From: an uncultured Bacteroides sp.
GTDB lineage: Bacteria > Bacteroidota > Bacteroidia > Bacteroidales > Bacteroidaceae
Reading direction: 5' to 3'
DNA length: 32,450 nt
NCBI GenBank assembly: GCA_900555635.1
Contig: USLU01000058.1
Coordinates: forward strand, 1-32,450
Shown here: in pieces, positions 1-8,398 of the stretch
Numbering within the stretch: position 1 is the first letter of the stretch
How the letters are laid out: each line of letters opens with the position of its first letter
Translations under genes and position numbers: made by a program
Notes under the pieces: generated by a model
Seen by the model: only the letters and a program-made list of their open reading frames with translations
What the model was told of the DNA's origin: nothing
The model's database searches: none

Positions 1-55
1 TTATCGGCTGAAAGACAGCCGATAAAATTGGCGTGGCGGAAAATAGTATGGTTAC
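1..55 (+). repeat. Left copy of 55-bp inverted terminal repeat
   Basis: These 55 bases are the exact reverse complement of the last 55 bases of the window; the match breaks at base 56. The outer 25 bases form a hairpin of arms TTATCGGCTG and CAGCCGATAA around a 5-nt loop AAAGA. The hairpin looks like a terminator core, but no T-run is visible because the window ends. The repeat could be a multi-copy element end, an arm of an invertible segment, or the shared end k-mer of an assembled contig; the length of exactly 55 fits a common assembler k-mer. Confidence 0.95.
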
Positions 56-708
56 GGAAGCAAAGGCTTTTACCGCTTTAATGGTTCAAGGAGAATGACT
101 GTTATTATTTGACTTAATAGACTATCATAGTTCTCTTTTGCTGCCAAAGATATCTCTTATTATAATGGAAGAATTTTTATAGATAATAACAAATGTGAAA
201 ACAATATCTGACTATTAATCATGTCGGAATTATGTGCTGCAAAACATAATCAAGAAAGAACTATTTGTTCTAGAGCAACAATACTACTGCTGAAACACGG
301 CTATAATCAGTTCTCTACGGGACTCATGTAAAGAATGTGATGTTAACCCGAGAAAATGACTGAATAATCGGCAAGCATTCTTATTATCTTGCTTCGAAAT
401 CAAACAGAGACTTAAATGGACTGTTACTAGATGTATGAAAAAGTGGGATGGCTTTGGGAAAAAAGGGACTGTCGCTCCCCAAATATACTAATGACAAAAT
501 AAGGGTGTCTTTATAATGGAATTCTACTTGAAAAAATGAATGCATAAGGTGTATTTTGTGAACCGCTAACTTTTAATCTTGACAAGAAGGTTGATGTGGT
601 ATGAAAATTTGAAGACTAGAATGAGAAAAGTCAGAATACCGATTTTATGAAAAAATGCACTAAAATATTTTATTCGTTAGTTGTAGGAAAACGCCGTGTG
701 AGTGATTT
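56..708. other. Gene-free stretch upstream of the intron
   Basis: No intact reading frame was found on either strand, and stops are dense in all frames. The only coding trace is the weak TetR-like remnant at 251-423. The rest shows no repeat, terminator or RNA gene that I can recognise. It may be the eroded exon DNA into which the group II intron at 709 inserted. Confidence 0.5.
251..423 (+). pseudogene. Possible relic of a TetR/AcrR-type DNA-binding domain
   Basis: Translating from 251 gives a 26-residue stretch containing RTICSRATILLLKHGYNQFS, which has the spacing of the first helices of TetR regulators (R.xI..A..L....GYN.xS). After a stop at 329 and a frame change, codons at 379-399 read SYYLASK, resembling the TetR recognition-helix motif (IYYHFxSK). 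Stops and frameshifts mean no functional protein is made. The similarity rests on short motifs read by eye and could be chance; the order and spacing of the two pieces are the main support. Confidence 0.28.
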
Positions 709-1269
709 GTGCGCCCGTAGTGGATGTGTAGTAAATATGTCGATAGCAAGGCATTAGGTAACTTTCCCAAAACCTATCATCACCCGACTTATCTGTTCAA
801 CGAAAGACGGCAGGGAGTGTAGCATGTTGGGGAAGTCATAAGTCAGATAGTTCTTAAATTTGTGACCGAATGATGAGATGAAAGATATAGATACGAGGAT
901 AAAATCCTGATTGATTGAATGGCAACCTAAGTGGTCGTTGCAGAGACTTTGACATGAGAATAGCTAAACTCGTCATATTAAGATACTTCTGATACAGAAG
1001 ATCAGTAGCAAAAGCTGGAAATTATCGTAACGCAACCATTGGCAATGGTAAAGGGTGGAAACCATATCCGACAATCTATCATGCTGTTGTTAGTACACAG
1101 CTAAACGGGGATTACCTGACTCGGAATGCTGCAAGGCTATGAGGTTTAGCCTCTGAATATCCGACACAACGGAGTTTCTGTAGTAATTTGAGTAAGGGAA
1201 AGTCTTGTAAATGGCAAAAGGGAGCAGTTAAAGGTTTAATACAATTTTAGAAAAAATGTGCGAGACATT

Positions 1270-2937
1270 ATGAGAAATTCAGAGAAAGTATTAAACGGTC
1301 TATCAAAGCCTAGTCCGCAAGTAAATTACAAGTTCAATCGACTGTATCGAATCTTGTTTAACGAGGAGATGTATTATGTTGCCTACCAACGCATTAATGC
1401 AAAGGAAGTAATATGACTGAAGGCTCTGATGGGAAAACAATAGACGGTATGAGTTTAACTCGGATTGCTGATTTGATTGACTTACTCCGAAAGGAGACAT
1501 ATCAGCCAAAACCTGCAAGACGGGTGTATATTTCAAAGAAAAACGCGAAAATGCGACTGTTAGGGGGCCATCTTTTGACGACAAATTGGTACAGAAAGTA
1601 ACACGGATGATTCTCGAAGCCATTTATGAAGGGCAGTTTCAAGACTGCTCACATGGTTTCAGATCCAATGCCTTCTACGATTGATAAGGAAATTCTTGAA
1701 AGCGGGTTATCTTGAAGATTGGACATTTCACAATACTTTCAGTGGCACTCCGCAAGGAGGAATAGTTAGCCCTATTTTGGTTAACATCTATTTAGACCGA
1801 CTTGAGGAGTTCATGATGGGAATACATCCAGAGATTTGATGTGGGAGTCACAGCGACTCGCAAACCTTTCGAGGGGCACAGAAGTCTTGATTTTCAGAAG
1901 AAAGTGGCTATGCAAAAACTTAAAACGGTAACGGCTAAGAGTGAACGCAAAAAAGCTGTAGAACAGCTCAATGTTATTGACAGAACAAGATTGCAGATAC
2001 CCAGTTTTGATGAAATGGACAATGGATACAAAAGGCTTAAATATGTGAGATATGCCGATGATTTTCTGATTGGTGTAATTGGTAGTAAGGAAGATTGTTA
2101 AAGAATTAAAGAGGATATTAAGAACTTCCTTGAATCCGAATTGAAACTCGAATTTTCTGACGAAAAAACTCTGATTACCCACAGTCAAAAAGCGGCGAAA
2201 TTCCTTGGATATGCGGTCTTGGCAAACCGTTCCAATCTTGCCAAACGAGATAATACGGGTAGATTGTCAAGGGTATATAACAAGAAAGTTCTATTGAGAA
2301 TTTCTATGGAAACCATTAAGAAGAAATTACTTGATTTCGGAGTGTTGGAGGTAAAAACTCACAACGGGAAAGAACACTGGAAGCCGAGGGAGCATAGAAA
2401 AATTATCTGTAATGATAACTTGGAAATCCTTCAAAAGTATAACTACACGATTAGAGGATTCCACAACTATTATGCGATTGCAAACAACAGTTCTTTACTC
2501 AACTCTTACAAGTATATCATGGAGTATAGTATGTATAAAACGTTTGCCGGCAAATACAAGAGCAAAGTATCCAAGATTGCCCGCAAATATAAACAAGATG
2601 GTTTATTCACTGTACAATATCAGGGCAGTAAGGGAGGAGAGAAGCAACAGACATTTTACAACGAAAGTTTCTCAAGAAGAAAAACCTGAGATAGGAGAAA
2701 ATATTGATAATTCTACCGTAGTTTATCATGCCAACAGAACAAGCCTTATTGATAGGTTGAAATCTGAAGTGTGAGATATGCGGAGTAACAGGCAAATTGG
2801 ATATGCACCACGTTCGCAAATTAAAGGCTTTAGGCGGTAAAGGATATGCCGACAAGCTAATGATTGCAAGACGCGGGAAAACCATAGCCTTATGTTGAAG
2901 TTGCCACTTCAAGGTTCATTCGGGCAGTATAGGCTGA
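1270..2937 (+). pseudogene. Group II intron reverse transcriptase/maturase, broken
   Basis: Read across frames, the remnant follows an LtrA-like protein. The N-terminus MRNSEKVLNGLSK lies at 1270, RT0/RT1 at 1413-1563 (KPARRVYISKKN), RT2 near 1650 (CSHGFRSN), RT4 near 1747 (TPQGGIVSPILVNIYL), RT5 near 2050 (YVRYADDF), domain X at 2140-2600 (RGFHNYYAIANN), and an HNH endonuclease at 2772-2920 (CEIC, HH, CxxCH pattern C-stop-SCH). Visible lesions are a one-base loss near 1408, a frameshift near 1565, a deletion between RT2 and RT4 near 1680 that removes RT3 with its first catalytic Asp, a stop near 1838, an in-frame TAA at 2099, frameshifts near 2685 and 2773, and a TGA at 2896 inside the zinc motif. 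Typical full-length proteins are 550-600 residues. It is non-functional. Confidence 0.88.
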
Positions 2938-2949
2938 CTCTTTAATGGA

Positions 2950-2983
2950 GAACTGGATATACGGAGACGTGTACGTCCGGTTC
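2950..2983 (+). ncRNA. Group II intron domain V
   Basis: A 34-nt hairpin begins GAACTGG and ends CCGGTTC, with inner pairing between TACG and CGTGTACGT around a GGAGA-type loop. Its length, closing pairs and position just before a domain VI stem and after the maturase frame fit the catalytic domain V of group II introns. It is placed by eye; a covariance-model search would settle the exact pairing. Confidence 0.72.
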
Positions 2984-3083
2984 GGAGGCGAGTACTTGGA
3001 AACCTACCATAGAAATATGACAAGGAGCTGGGTACTTGGCCTACTAATATACTTATCATACAGTCTGGTGTGGTTACGCGCTG

Positions 3084-5831
3084 TTAGATTGATGTAACTG
3101 TAAGTTTTCCCGATTTGTTTGTACTAGGTAATGTGATTTCTAATAATCCTTGATGGTATACTCTGCTTTCCACCACTTTCCCATTGAAAGTTACCTGGTA
3201 ATCTTTTTCCGGATTCATACAAACAAGAATTGTTCGTTGATGAGGGACTGTTGAATCATCAAATGCTATTTCTGCTTGATACTGCGTATTATCAACGTTG
3301 AACTGACTGTTAGAAATCCACACCTCGAAGCCGGTTGAAACTTTCCCTATCCGGTAATATGCAGCAAACCAGTTGAGTATGGGAGATGATAGACCGGAAA
3401 ATTGATGCCATCCGGCTCCACGTTGTGAGGAGATTATAAAGTGTTCGAAGGTGTAATAACTCTCCTTACATTCTGTCCCCCATGTATTTAATGCTGTAGT
3501 CGCTACTTGATAGGCTTTTTCTCCTTCCCCAAGATCCAGCAAGGCTTTCCATACCATCCATTGATGAGGAAACCAAACGGCTCCATTCCAATAACCAGCT
3601 GTACTATAATAAGGGGCAGATTGATCTACTGTGGAGATACCTACATTGGTCCACATTTCATTAGGAGAAAATACATGGCTTATCATTCTGTCTGTTTGTT
3701 CTTTGGAGGAGATATTTGCAATGAGCGGACTTACTCCGTCCAAGCCTTTATTAAAGTTGGAGCCATCTTTATATCGATAGAGGCCTTTAGGTGTGCCGTC
3801 GTTATCATGCATTACATATCCAAAATAACCGGTCTCCTCATCCCATGAATAGGTTAGTAATGCATTTGACAGCTGTTTGATGGTTTGCTCATACTCTTTT
3901 ACATCTTTCTTAAATCCTAGTTTTTTTGCTGCTAAACGTAAAATTTTAGCAGCTCGGATATAATATGCCGAAGTTACTACTGGAGTAACAGAAGCTTTGT
4001 CGCGTAAAGCATGTTGAGGTGGATAATCATCCCATCCTCCTGAATTGTAGAAGTAGTCCCATGTTCGTAGCAGGCCGGAACCTTTCATTCGGGTTGTGGA
4101 GTAAGGATTCTTACCTGTCATAAAATCAAAGAACTGCTTCAGCCGTGGGTATAGAAATTGTAATGCTTCTTTTGACTGACTATTATTCCATAAATCATAA
4201 TAGGCATACATTTGTATAGGTAGCGGAGTTCCGTGATGAATAAATGCAGACTCACTTCCTACAGGAGTGGTATAAGCCCTGATACATTCGAAAGCTTTAG
4301 TAATATCCACATCTATTAACCCTAAGGCTATGAAGCCAGAATCCCATGTATAAAGACTATTCCAGTTTTTTCCTGGTGTAAAGTGTCGGATATATTGTCC
4401 TTGGGTATGAACAGGGTAAACAATGTTAGATAATAATGCTGATTGTAATAGGCGATGTCCGAATTCGTATTTTTTTCCATCTGCTAATATTCTCTTCTTG
4501 GAGTCATCCGAATCTTCTTGTATCAACGAAGTCAGAACCTCCGGTGCGGAGTGAAATTTTTGAATCTGTTCATTGACTTGTTGGGGAGTTCCAGTGCAGA
4601 CCAGGGCATATATAGTTTGTTCGGAATGTGGTGTTAGGACAATCGGGCGTAAAAATGCATTGGAATAATGCCATTCTCTATTTCCTATTAATCTCGATGA
4701 TACATGATCGTGAGTCTTTTTGCGGAAGAAAGATTCCAGATTGTCATCCAAGACTTCTCGAATCTGGGATTCTTGGTAATTCCATGCTATTCCATAATAG
4801 TTATCACATTCCGAATATTTTAATATAAAATCTTGTTTTGTTTTTCCCGATTTAATTTCGGGAATAAAAGAAAGCTTCCTGGGTAGTATTTTGATTTGCT
4901 TTATATCTTCTTCGCTACCGATAAAGAAACCATCTAAATCAGTACTATAAGTACCCTCTGAAGTTAACTCTAGTGTATATTTACCCGGTTCTTTGCAGGA
5001 ATAAGGGATTGAGACTATGCTGTATTCTCCGGTGCCTTGTAATTCCAGGCGGCTTTCAGTTATTCCTTTTACTTGAAAAGTACTTGTTTTTCCTTTAGGA
5101 GTATTGTATCTGAATCCTATCATTCCTTTTTCTTTTCCAGGTAGGATATTTATTTCATAGCTCACTTTGTCTCCCTTATCTCTCCCAAATCCTTTTCCTA
5201 GAACAAAACCACTGAGTGATTGAGAAGTTCGCATTTCGTTCCTTTTCCATCCGTCGTATACTAAATTATACTGTGGAGATTTGCGTACAGGCTCATTTGA
5301 TATATAATCGGTTGCATTATACCACTGTATATTTGAATCTTCAGGGATTTTGAACTGAGGTTGTTCTCCTTCATAATCGATATATGCCATCAAATTGAGA
5401 ACTAAGTTTTGATTGACAGCAGTATTATTGACGCAATTCATACCTACCAGTGTTCGGTGTTCATCTAATATATAATAGGTGACATCGGTAAATACTCGGT
5501 CTTTCCACTCCATTTCATAGCGGTATGTGATGCGGCTCATGGATGAATTGATATCCCATGGGTAATAAGATGATTCGAAAAGCACATGAGGAATCAGTTG
5601 ACGATTGCGGTAATAGCCTGGCATTACAGAGAAATCGAAACGCATTCCGGCTTTCATATCGGGGATATGCGAGATTCCGGCGTATCGTTTAGAATAAGGC
5701 CCCCAAGTTTTCAGTGAGGTGATGTCGTGACTATCAGTAAAACATGAAGGAGGGATTGTTTGTTGTCCCAATGTAGATGTTGCTGTCCAAACAACTGTCA
5801 GGAACATCAATAATGATTGCTTAGTTCTCAT
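3084..5831 (-). CDS. Secreted MGH1/GH63-like (alpha/alpha)6 glycosidase
   Basis: The 915-residue protein starts with a Sec signal peptide (MRTKQSLLMFLTVVWTATSTLG, cleaved about residue 22). An N-terminal beta-rich region spans about 30-430, followed by an (alpha/alpha)6 toroid at about 450-830 and a short beta tail. Motifs typical of the GH63/MGH1-like clan are visible: YTWDSGF (494-500), WDYFYNSGGWDDYP (591-604), GYWNGAVWFPHQW (746-758) and YTFEHF (793-798). D496 is a candidate acid, and a Glu near 788-797 a candidate base, by analogy with GH63; this is inference. Substrate cannot be read from sequence; alpha-glucoside or alpha-mannoside-type bonds are known in relatives. The gene runs divergently from the sulfatase and has its own promoter. 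The intron lies just past its stop, and the C-terminus looks intact. Confidence 0.8.
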   Translation of the reverse strand: MRTKQSLLMFLTVVWTATSTLGQQTIPPSCFTDSHDITSLKTWGPYSKRYAGISHIPDMKAGMRFDFSVMPGYYRNRQLIPHVLFESSYYPWDINSSMSRITYRYEMEWKDRVFTDVTYYILDEHRTLVGMNCVNNTAVNQNLVLNLMAYIDYEGEQPQFKIPEDSNIQWYNATDYISNEPVRKSPQYNLVYDGWKRNEMRTSQSLSGFVLGKGFGRDKGDKVSYEINILPGKEKGMIGFRYNTPKGKTSTFQVKGITESRLELQGTGEYSIVSIPYSCKEPGKYTLELTSEGTYSTDLDGFFIGSEEDIKQIKILPRKLSFIPEIKSGKTKQDFILKYSECDNYYGIAWNYQESQIREVLDDNLESFFRKKTHDHVSSRLIGNREWHYSNAFLRPIVLTPHSEQTIYALVCTGTPQQVNEQIQKFHSAPEVLTSLIQEDSDDSKKRILADGKKYEFGHRLLQSALLSNIVYPVHTQGQYIRHFTPGKNWNSLYTWDSGFIALGLIDVDITKAFECIRAYTTPVGSESAFIHHGTPLPIQMYAYYDLWNNSQSKEALQFLYPRLKQFFDFMTGKNPYSTTRMKGSGLLRTWDYFYNSGGWDDYPPQHALRDKASVTPVVTSAYYIRAAKILRLAAKKLGFKKDVKEYEQTIKQLSNALLTYSWDEETGYFGYVMHDNDGTPKGLYRYKDGSNFNKGLDGVSPLIANISSKEQTDRMISHVFSPNEMWTNVGISTVDQSAPYYSTAGYWNGAVWFPHQWMVWKALLDLGEGEKAYQVATTALNTWGTECKESYYTFEHFIISSQRGAGWHQFSGLSSPILNWFAAYYRIGKVSTGFEVWISNSQFNVDNTQYQAEIAFDDSTVPHQRTILVCMNPEKDYQVTFNGKVVESRVYHQGLLEITLPSTNKSGKLTVTSI

Positions 5832-5857
5832 ATTAGAATGTAAAATAGTTCATGTAA

Positions 5858-5890
5858 CAAAGGTATGACTTTTGAAAGTTATGGAAGAAA
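5858..5890 (-). promoter_or_regulatory. Bacteroidales promoter of the 915-aa glycosidase gene
   Basis: On the minus strand a perfect -7 box TACCTTTG (5858-5865) is preceded, after 21 bp, by TTTC (5887-5890), one base off the -33 TTTG. This predicts transcription starting near 5850, about 20 nt before the ATG at 5831. Confidence 0.6.
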
Positions 5891-5894
5891 GAAT

Positions 5895-5927
5895 CTGTTC
5901 AATAAAGAAAAGAAAATATTCATAATA
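5895..5927. repeat. Purine-rich repeated block, copy 1 (candidate operator)
   Basis: The block begins with TGTTCAATAAA, continues as a purine-rich tract and ends in TTCATAATA. A near copy lies at 8014-8045, upstream of the core PUL operon. Here it sits directly upstream of the -33 element of the minus-strand glycosidase promoter. The two positions suggest a shared regulator site. Confidence 0.4.
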
Positions 5928-6142
5928 CAAATAGTAGATTACTATAATCTTATAGAACCCTTTTCGCTTGTTGGTCTCTATTGAAAAGGTGTAGCGGTGA
6001 ATTATACTATTTTTGATAGTTTAATATACATGTATTGTCCATCGAGATATGCTCATTTTGGTAATTGGCTGAATGCGACTATTGTTAATATAGCAACTTC
6101 AGTTAGAAAAAGAAGAGATACTTTCATTTTTTGAACAATTAA

Positions 6143-6175
6143 TTTCTTCTTTTTCTTCTAATTTCCCTTTCTTTG
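6143..6175 (+). promoter_or_regulatory. Candidate sulfatase promoter
   Basis: TTTC (6143-6146) and TTTCTTTG (6168-6175) are separated by 21 bp; each is one base from the Bacteroidales -33 (TTTG) and -7 (TAnnTTTG) boxes. A start near 6182 would leave a 38-nt leader to the first ATG. A perfect TATTTTTG at 6008-6015 is an alternative -7 but lacks a well-spaced -33. Confidence 0.35.
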
Positions 6176-6219
6176 CAATGCTTTACAGAGCTTATATTCG
6201 CTAATTAATACTATAGAAC

Positions 6220-7806
6220 ATGAAACGAAAATCTCCAGAAACACTATGTGTATTGCCTATCTGTAACTCGATATTCACACGTATGAGCAATAAACACATT
6301 TTATCTACTCTAGTTGGTTCTTTGCTAATTCCACAGGTCAGTGCTGCTGTAACTAACAGACCGAACATTTTATTCGTTATTTCTGATGATCAATCTTATC
6401 CACATGCATCAGCATATGAATCTTCTTTAGTAAAAACGCCTGGATTTGATTTGGTTGCTCAAAATGGCTGGTTATTTAATAACGCTTTTGTGACTTCTCC
6501 CGGGAGCAGTCCTTCCCGTGCTTCTATACTTACAGGACTTTATCCTTGGCAGATAGAAGAAGCGGGTACGCATGCTTCTTCTTTCCCGGTTGATTATAAG
6601 TGCTTCCCAGATTTATTGGAAGAGGCAGGTTATTATATTGGATACACCGGAAAAGGCTGGGGACCTGGAAATTGGAAAATATCAGGGCGCAAGCGTAACC
6701 CGGCTGGTCCCGAATATAATAAAATGCGTATCCATCCTCCATATAAGGGGGTCTCTAACATTAATTACTCTCAAAATTTCAAAGAATTTCTTCATGGAAG
6801 AGAAGGAAAACAACCTTTTTATTTTTGGGTCGGTACAAATGAACCACATCGACCTTATGAAAAAGATAGTTGGGAAAAGGCTGATAAAAGGCTGACTGAC
6901 GCAGAAGTGCCTCCATTTCTGCCTGATAATCCTACTATAAGAAAAGATTTATTGGATTATGGTACTGAAATAGAATGGTATGATAGTCAATTATCTCAAA
7001 TTATCGATATATTGAAAGAAGAAGGTGAATTTGATAATACTTTAATTATAGTCATGGCCGACAATGGTATGCCTTTCCCTTTGGCTAAAGCAACCTGCTT
7101 CGAATATGGTATCCATGTTCCATTAGCGATATGTTGGGCAGATGGAATTAAAGATGGAGGAGTTAGTGATGAGCTTGTTAGTAGTGTGGATTTATTCCCA
7201 ACCATACTTGATGCTGTCGGTATTCGATATAAAGAAAAGGCAGGAAATAGTATACTCCCGTATCTAAAAAAACAAAAGAAAACAACTGGACGAAATACAA
7301 TTTTTGCAGGAAGAGAACGTCATAGTTCTGCGCGATATAATAATTTAGGATATCCTATGCGTGTATTGAGAACCAAAGAGTTCCTTTACATAAGGAATTT
7401 TTGTCCTGAAAGATATCCTGCCGGTGATCCTTGCTATATAAATAAGGAGGGAAATTTGACGCCGATGTATAGTGCTTATTTTGATATAGACCAAGGCCCG
7501 GCCTGGAGGTTTATTATTGATGAAAAAGATACTCCCGAAATATATCCTTATTTTCTGAAAGCAGTGGCAAAACGTTCATATGAAGAATTATATAATATTA
7601 GTTCAGATCCTGGTTGCCTTAATAATTTAGTAGGAGATAGTAAATACATGAAAGAATTGGAGCATCTTCGTAATAAGATGAATGATACACTCAAGAAGAC
7701 TGAAGATGCACGCTATCTGAATAGTTCTGATCAAGATCAAAATGTTTGGGAAACCTATCCACGATTAAACGGAGTAATACGTTCTTTTCCGAAGCCTTTG
7801 TTCTGA
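6220..7806 (+). CDS. S1-family sulfatase, Ser-type
   Basis: The 528-residue protein belongs to the alkaline-phosphatase-fold S1 sulfatases and resembles the N-sulfoglucosamine sulfohydrolase-like branch, though subfamily and substrate are not certain. The metal-binding pair lies in VISDDQ (D56, D57). The sulfatase signature is SSPSR (96-100), so S96 would be converted to formylglycine by a radical-SAM maturase (anSME), which is not in this window. ADNGMPF (280-286) and K290 fit the C-terminal metal/sulfate site. The first ATG gives 21 extra residues; the ATG at 6283 (M22) opens a clean signal peptide (MSNKHILSTLVGSLLIPQVS) and is probably the true start. The enzyme likely acts in the periplasm on a sulfated sugar. 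It is followed by a terminator and is its own transcription unit beside the PUL. Confidence 0.9.
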   Translation: MKRKSPETLCVLPICNSIFTRMSNKHILSTLVGSLLIPQVSAAVTNRPNILFVISDDQSYPHASAYESSLVKTPGFDLVAQNGWLFNNAFVTSPGSSPSRASILTGLYPWQIEEAGTHASSFPVDYKCFPDLLEEAGYYIGYTGKGWGPGNWKISGRKRNPAGPEYNKMRIHPPYKGVSNINYSQNFKEFLHGREGKQPFYFWVGTNEPHRPYEKDSWEKADKRLTDAEVPPFLPDNPTIRKDLLDYGTEIEWYDSQLSQIIDILKEEGEFDNTLIIVMADNGMPFPLAKATCFEYGIHVPLAICWADGIKDGGVSDELVSSVDLFPTILDAVGIRYKEKAGNSILPYLKKQKKTTGRNTIFAGRERHSSARYNNLGYPMRVLRTKEFLYIRNFCPERYPAGDPCYINKEGNLTPMYSAYFDIDQGPAWRFIIDEKDTPEIYPYFLKAVAKRSYEELYNISSDPGCLNNLVGDSKYMKELEHLRNKMNDTLKKTEDARYLNSSDQDQNVWETYPRLNGVIRSFPKPLF

Positions 7807-7832
7807 TAATAATTATTTTAATAATAGATTCT

Positions 7833-7871
7833 AAAAGCACCCACAACTTTCATTAATTGGGGTGCTTTTTT
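7833..7871 (+). terminator. Rho-independent terminator after the sulfatase
   Basis: Arms AAAAGCACCC (7833-7842) and GGGTGCTTTT (7860-7869) form a 10-bp stem, with the right arm running into a T6 tract. It lies 27 bp past the sulfatase stop. Confidence 0.85.
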
Positions 7872-8013
7872 GACTTTGTATTTGGAAGAGAAAAATTAGT
7901 CAGTATGTTGACCTTGGTTTACAATAATATTGCAATAAATGGTAGTTTACCTTATATTAATAATGAATGAGAATATCAGAAGTTGAGTTGTTACGAATTA
8001 AAGGAGAAACAAA

Positions 8014-8045
8014 TTGTTCAATAAAAGAAAGAATAATCCATAATA
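8014..8045. repeat. Purine-rich repeated block, copy 2 (candidate operator)
   Basis: TTGTTCAATAAAAGAAAG followed by TCCATAATA closely matches the block at 5895-5927. It lies about 155 bp upstream of the operon -7 box. A sensor or regulator of the PUL might bind both copies. Confidence 0.4.
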
Positions 8046-8131
8046 GTTAACTTGTTGGATATCTGTGGTAGATTCGTTTATATAGCTGAAATGGGCGTTA
8101 TAGCATATCCTAAAGGATCTTTTTAATTCTT

Positions 8132-8152
8132 AAATTAGTTTGGGACTAATTT
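8132..8152. promoter_or_regulatory. 8-bp dyad upstream of the core promoter
   Basis: AAATTAGT (8132-8139) and ACTAATTT (8145-8152) are perfect inverted arms around TTGGG. The centre is about 70 bp upstream of the predicted transcription start, a usual place for an activator site in Bacteroides PULs. It could instead be a weak terminator-like hairpin. Confidence 0.35.
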
Positions 8153-8198
8153 TCCATTAATTGGTCTATTTATAGTATTATAATTTATCCGAATTTTC

Positions 8199-8206
8199 TA
8201 CTTTTG
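8199..8206 (+). promoter_or_regulatory. -7 box of the core PUL operon
   Basis: TACTTTTG matches the Bacteroidales -7 consensus TAnnTTTG exactly. The -33 region at 19-21 bp upstream (TATT/AGTA) is poor, which fits an activator-dependent promoter. Transcription would begin near 8213, leaving a leader of about 190 nt. Confidence 0.5.
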
Positions 8207-8398
8207 TTTCATCCAAAAGGATAAATATAAGGTTTTCAACAGGACAGAACTCAATTAACAGAAGATAATAATCTTCATGACATGAACAAGAAAGGTAAAA
8301 ATAAAGATTGTAATAATAAGAATTTTGATTTAGGTATAGTTGGTTGAAGGGATTGTTTAAAGGATGACGTTTATTGTAAATATTATCATACGTAAGAA

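Larger units (their letters stand above)
709..3044 (+). mobile_element. Decayed group II intron
   Basis: The left end reads GTGCGCCCGTAG, matching the conserved GUGYG 5' end and early domain I of bacterial group II introns. A structured, non-coding stretch (about 709-1269) is followed by a broken intron-encoded protein frame (1270-2937), a 34-nt domain V (2950-2983) and a domain VI stem formed by CGAGTAC (2989-2995) with GTACTTG (3032-3038). The 3' end is placed near CTAC at 3044, about 40 bp past the stop codon of the minus-strand glycosidase gene; this end is approximate. The protein is destroyed by many lesions, so the copy cannot move by itself. The RNA domains look better kept and might still be mobilised in trans, but that is inference. 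Confidence 0.8.
7872..8398. other. Regulatory intergenic region upstream of the core operon
   Basis: No gene is seen in about 530 bp. It holds the second copy of the TGTTCAATAAA block (8014-8045), an 8-bp dyad (8132-8152), a -7 box (8199-8206) and a leader of about 190 nt. A size this large ahead of a SusCD operon fits a regulated promoter region. Confidence 0.55.

Noticed and set aside
1303..1623. Minus-strand 106-codon frame
   Set aside because: It lies opposite the maturase remnant and has no recognisable domain; the other strand has clear RT motifs.
1811..2188. Minus-strand 125-codon frame over the intron
   Set aside because: It is antisense to the YADD region of the RT pseudogene and looks like a shadow frame.
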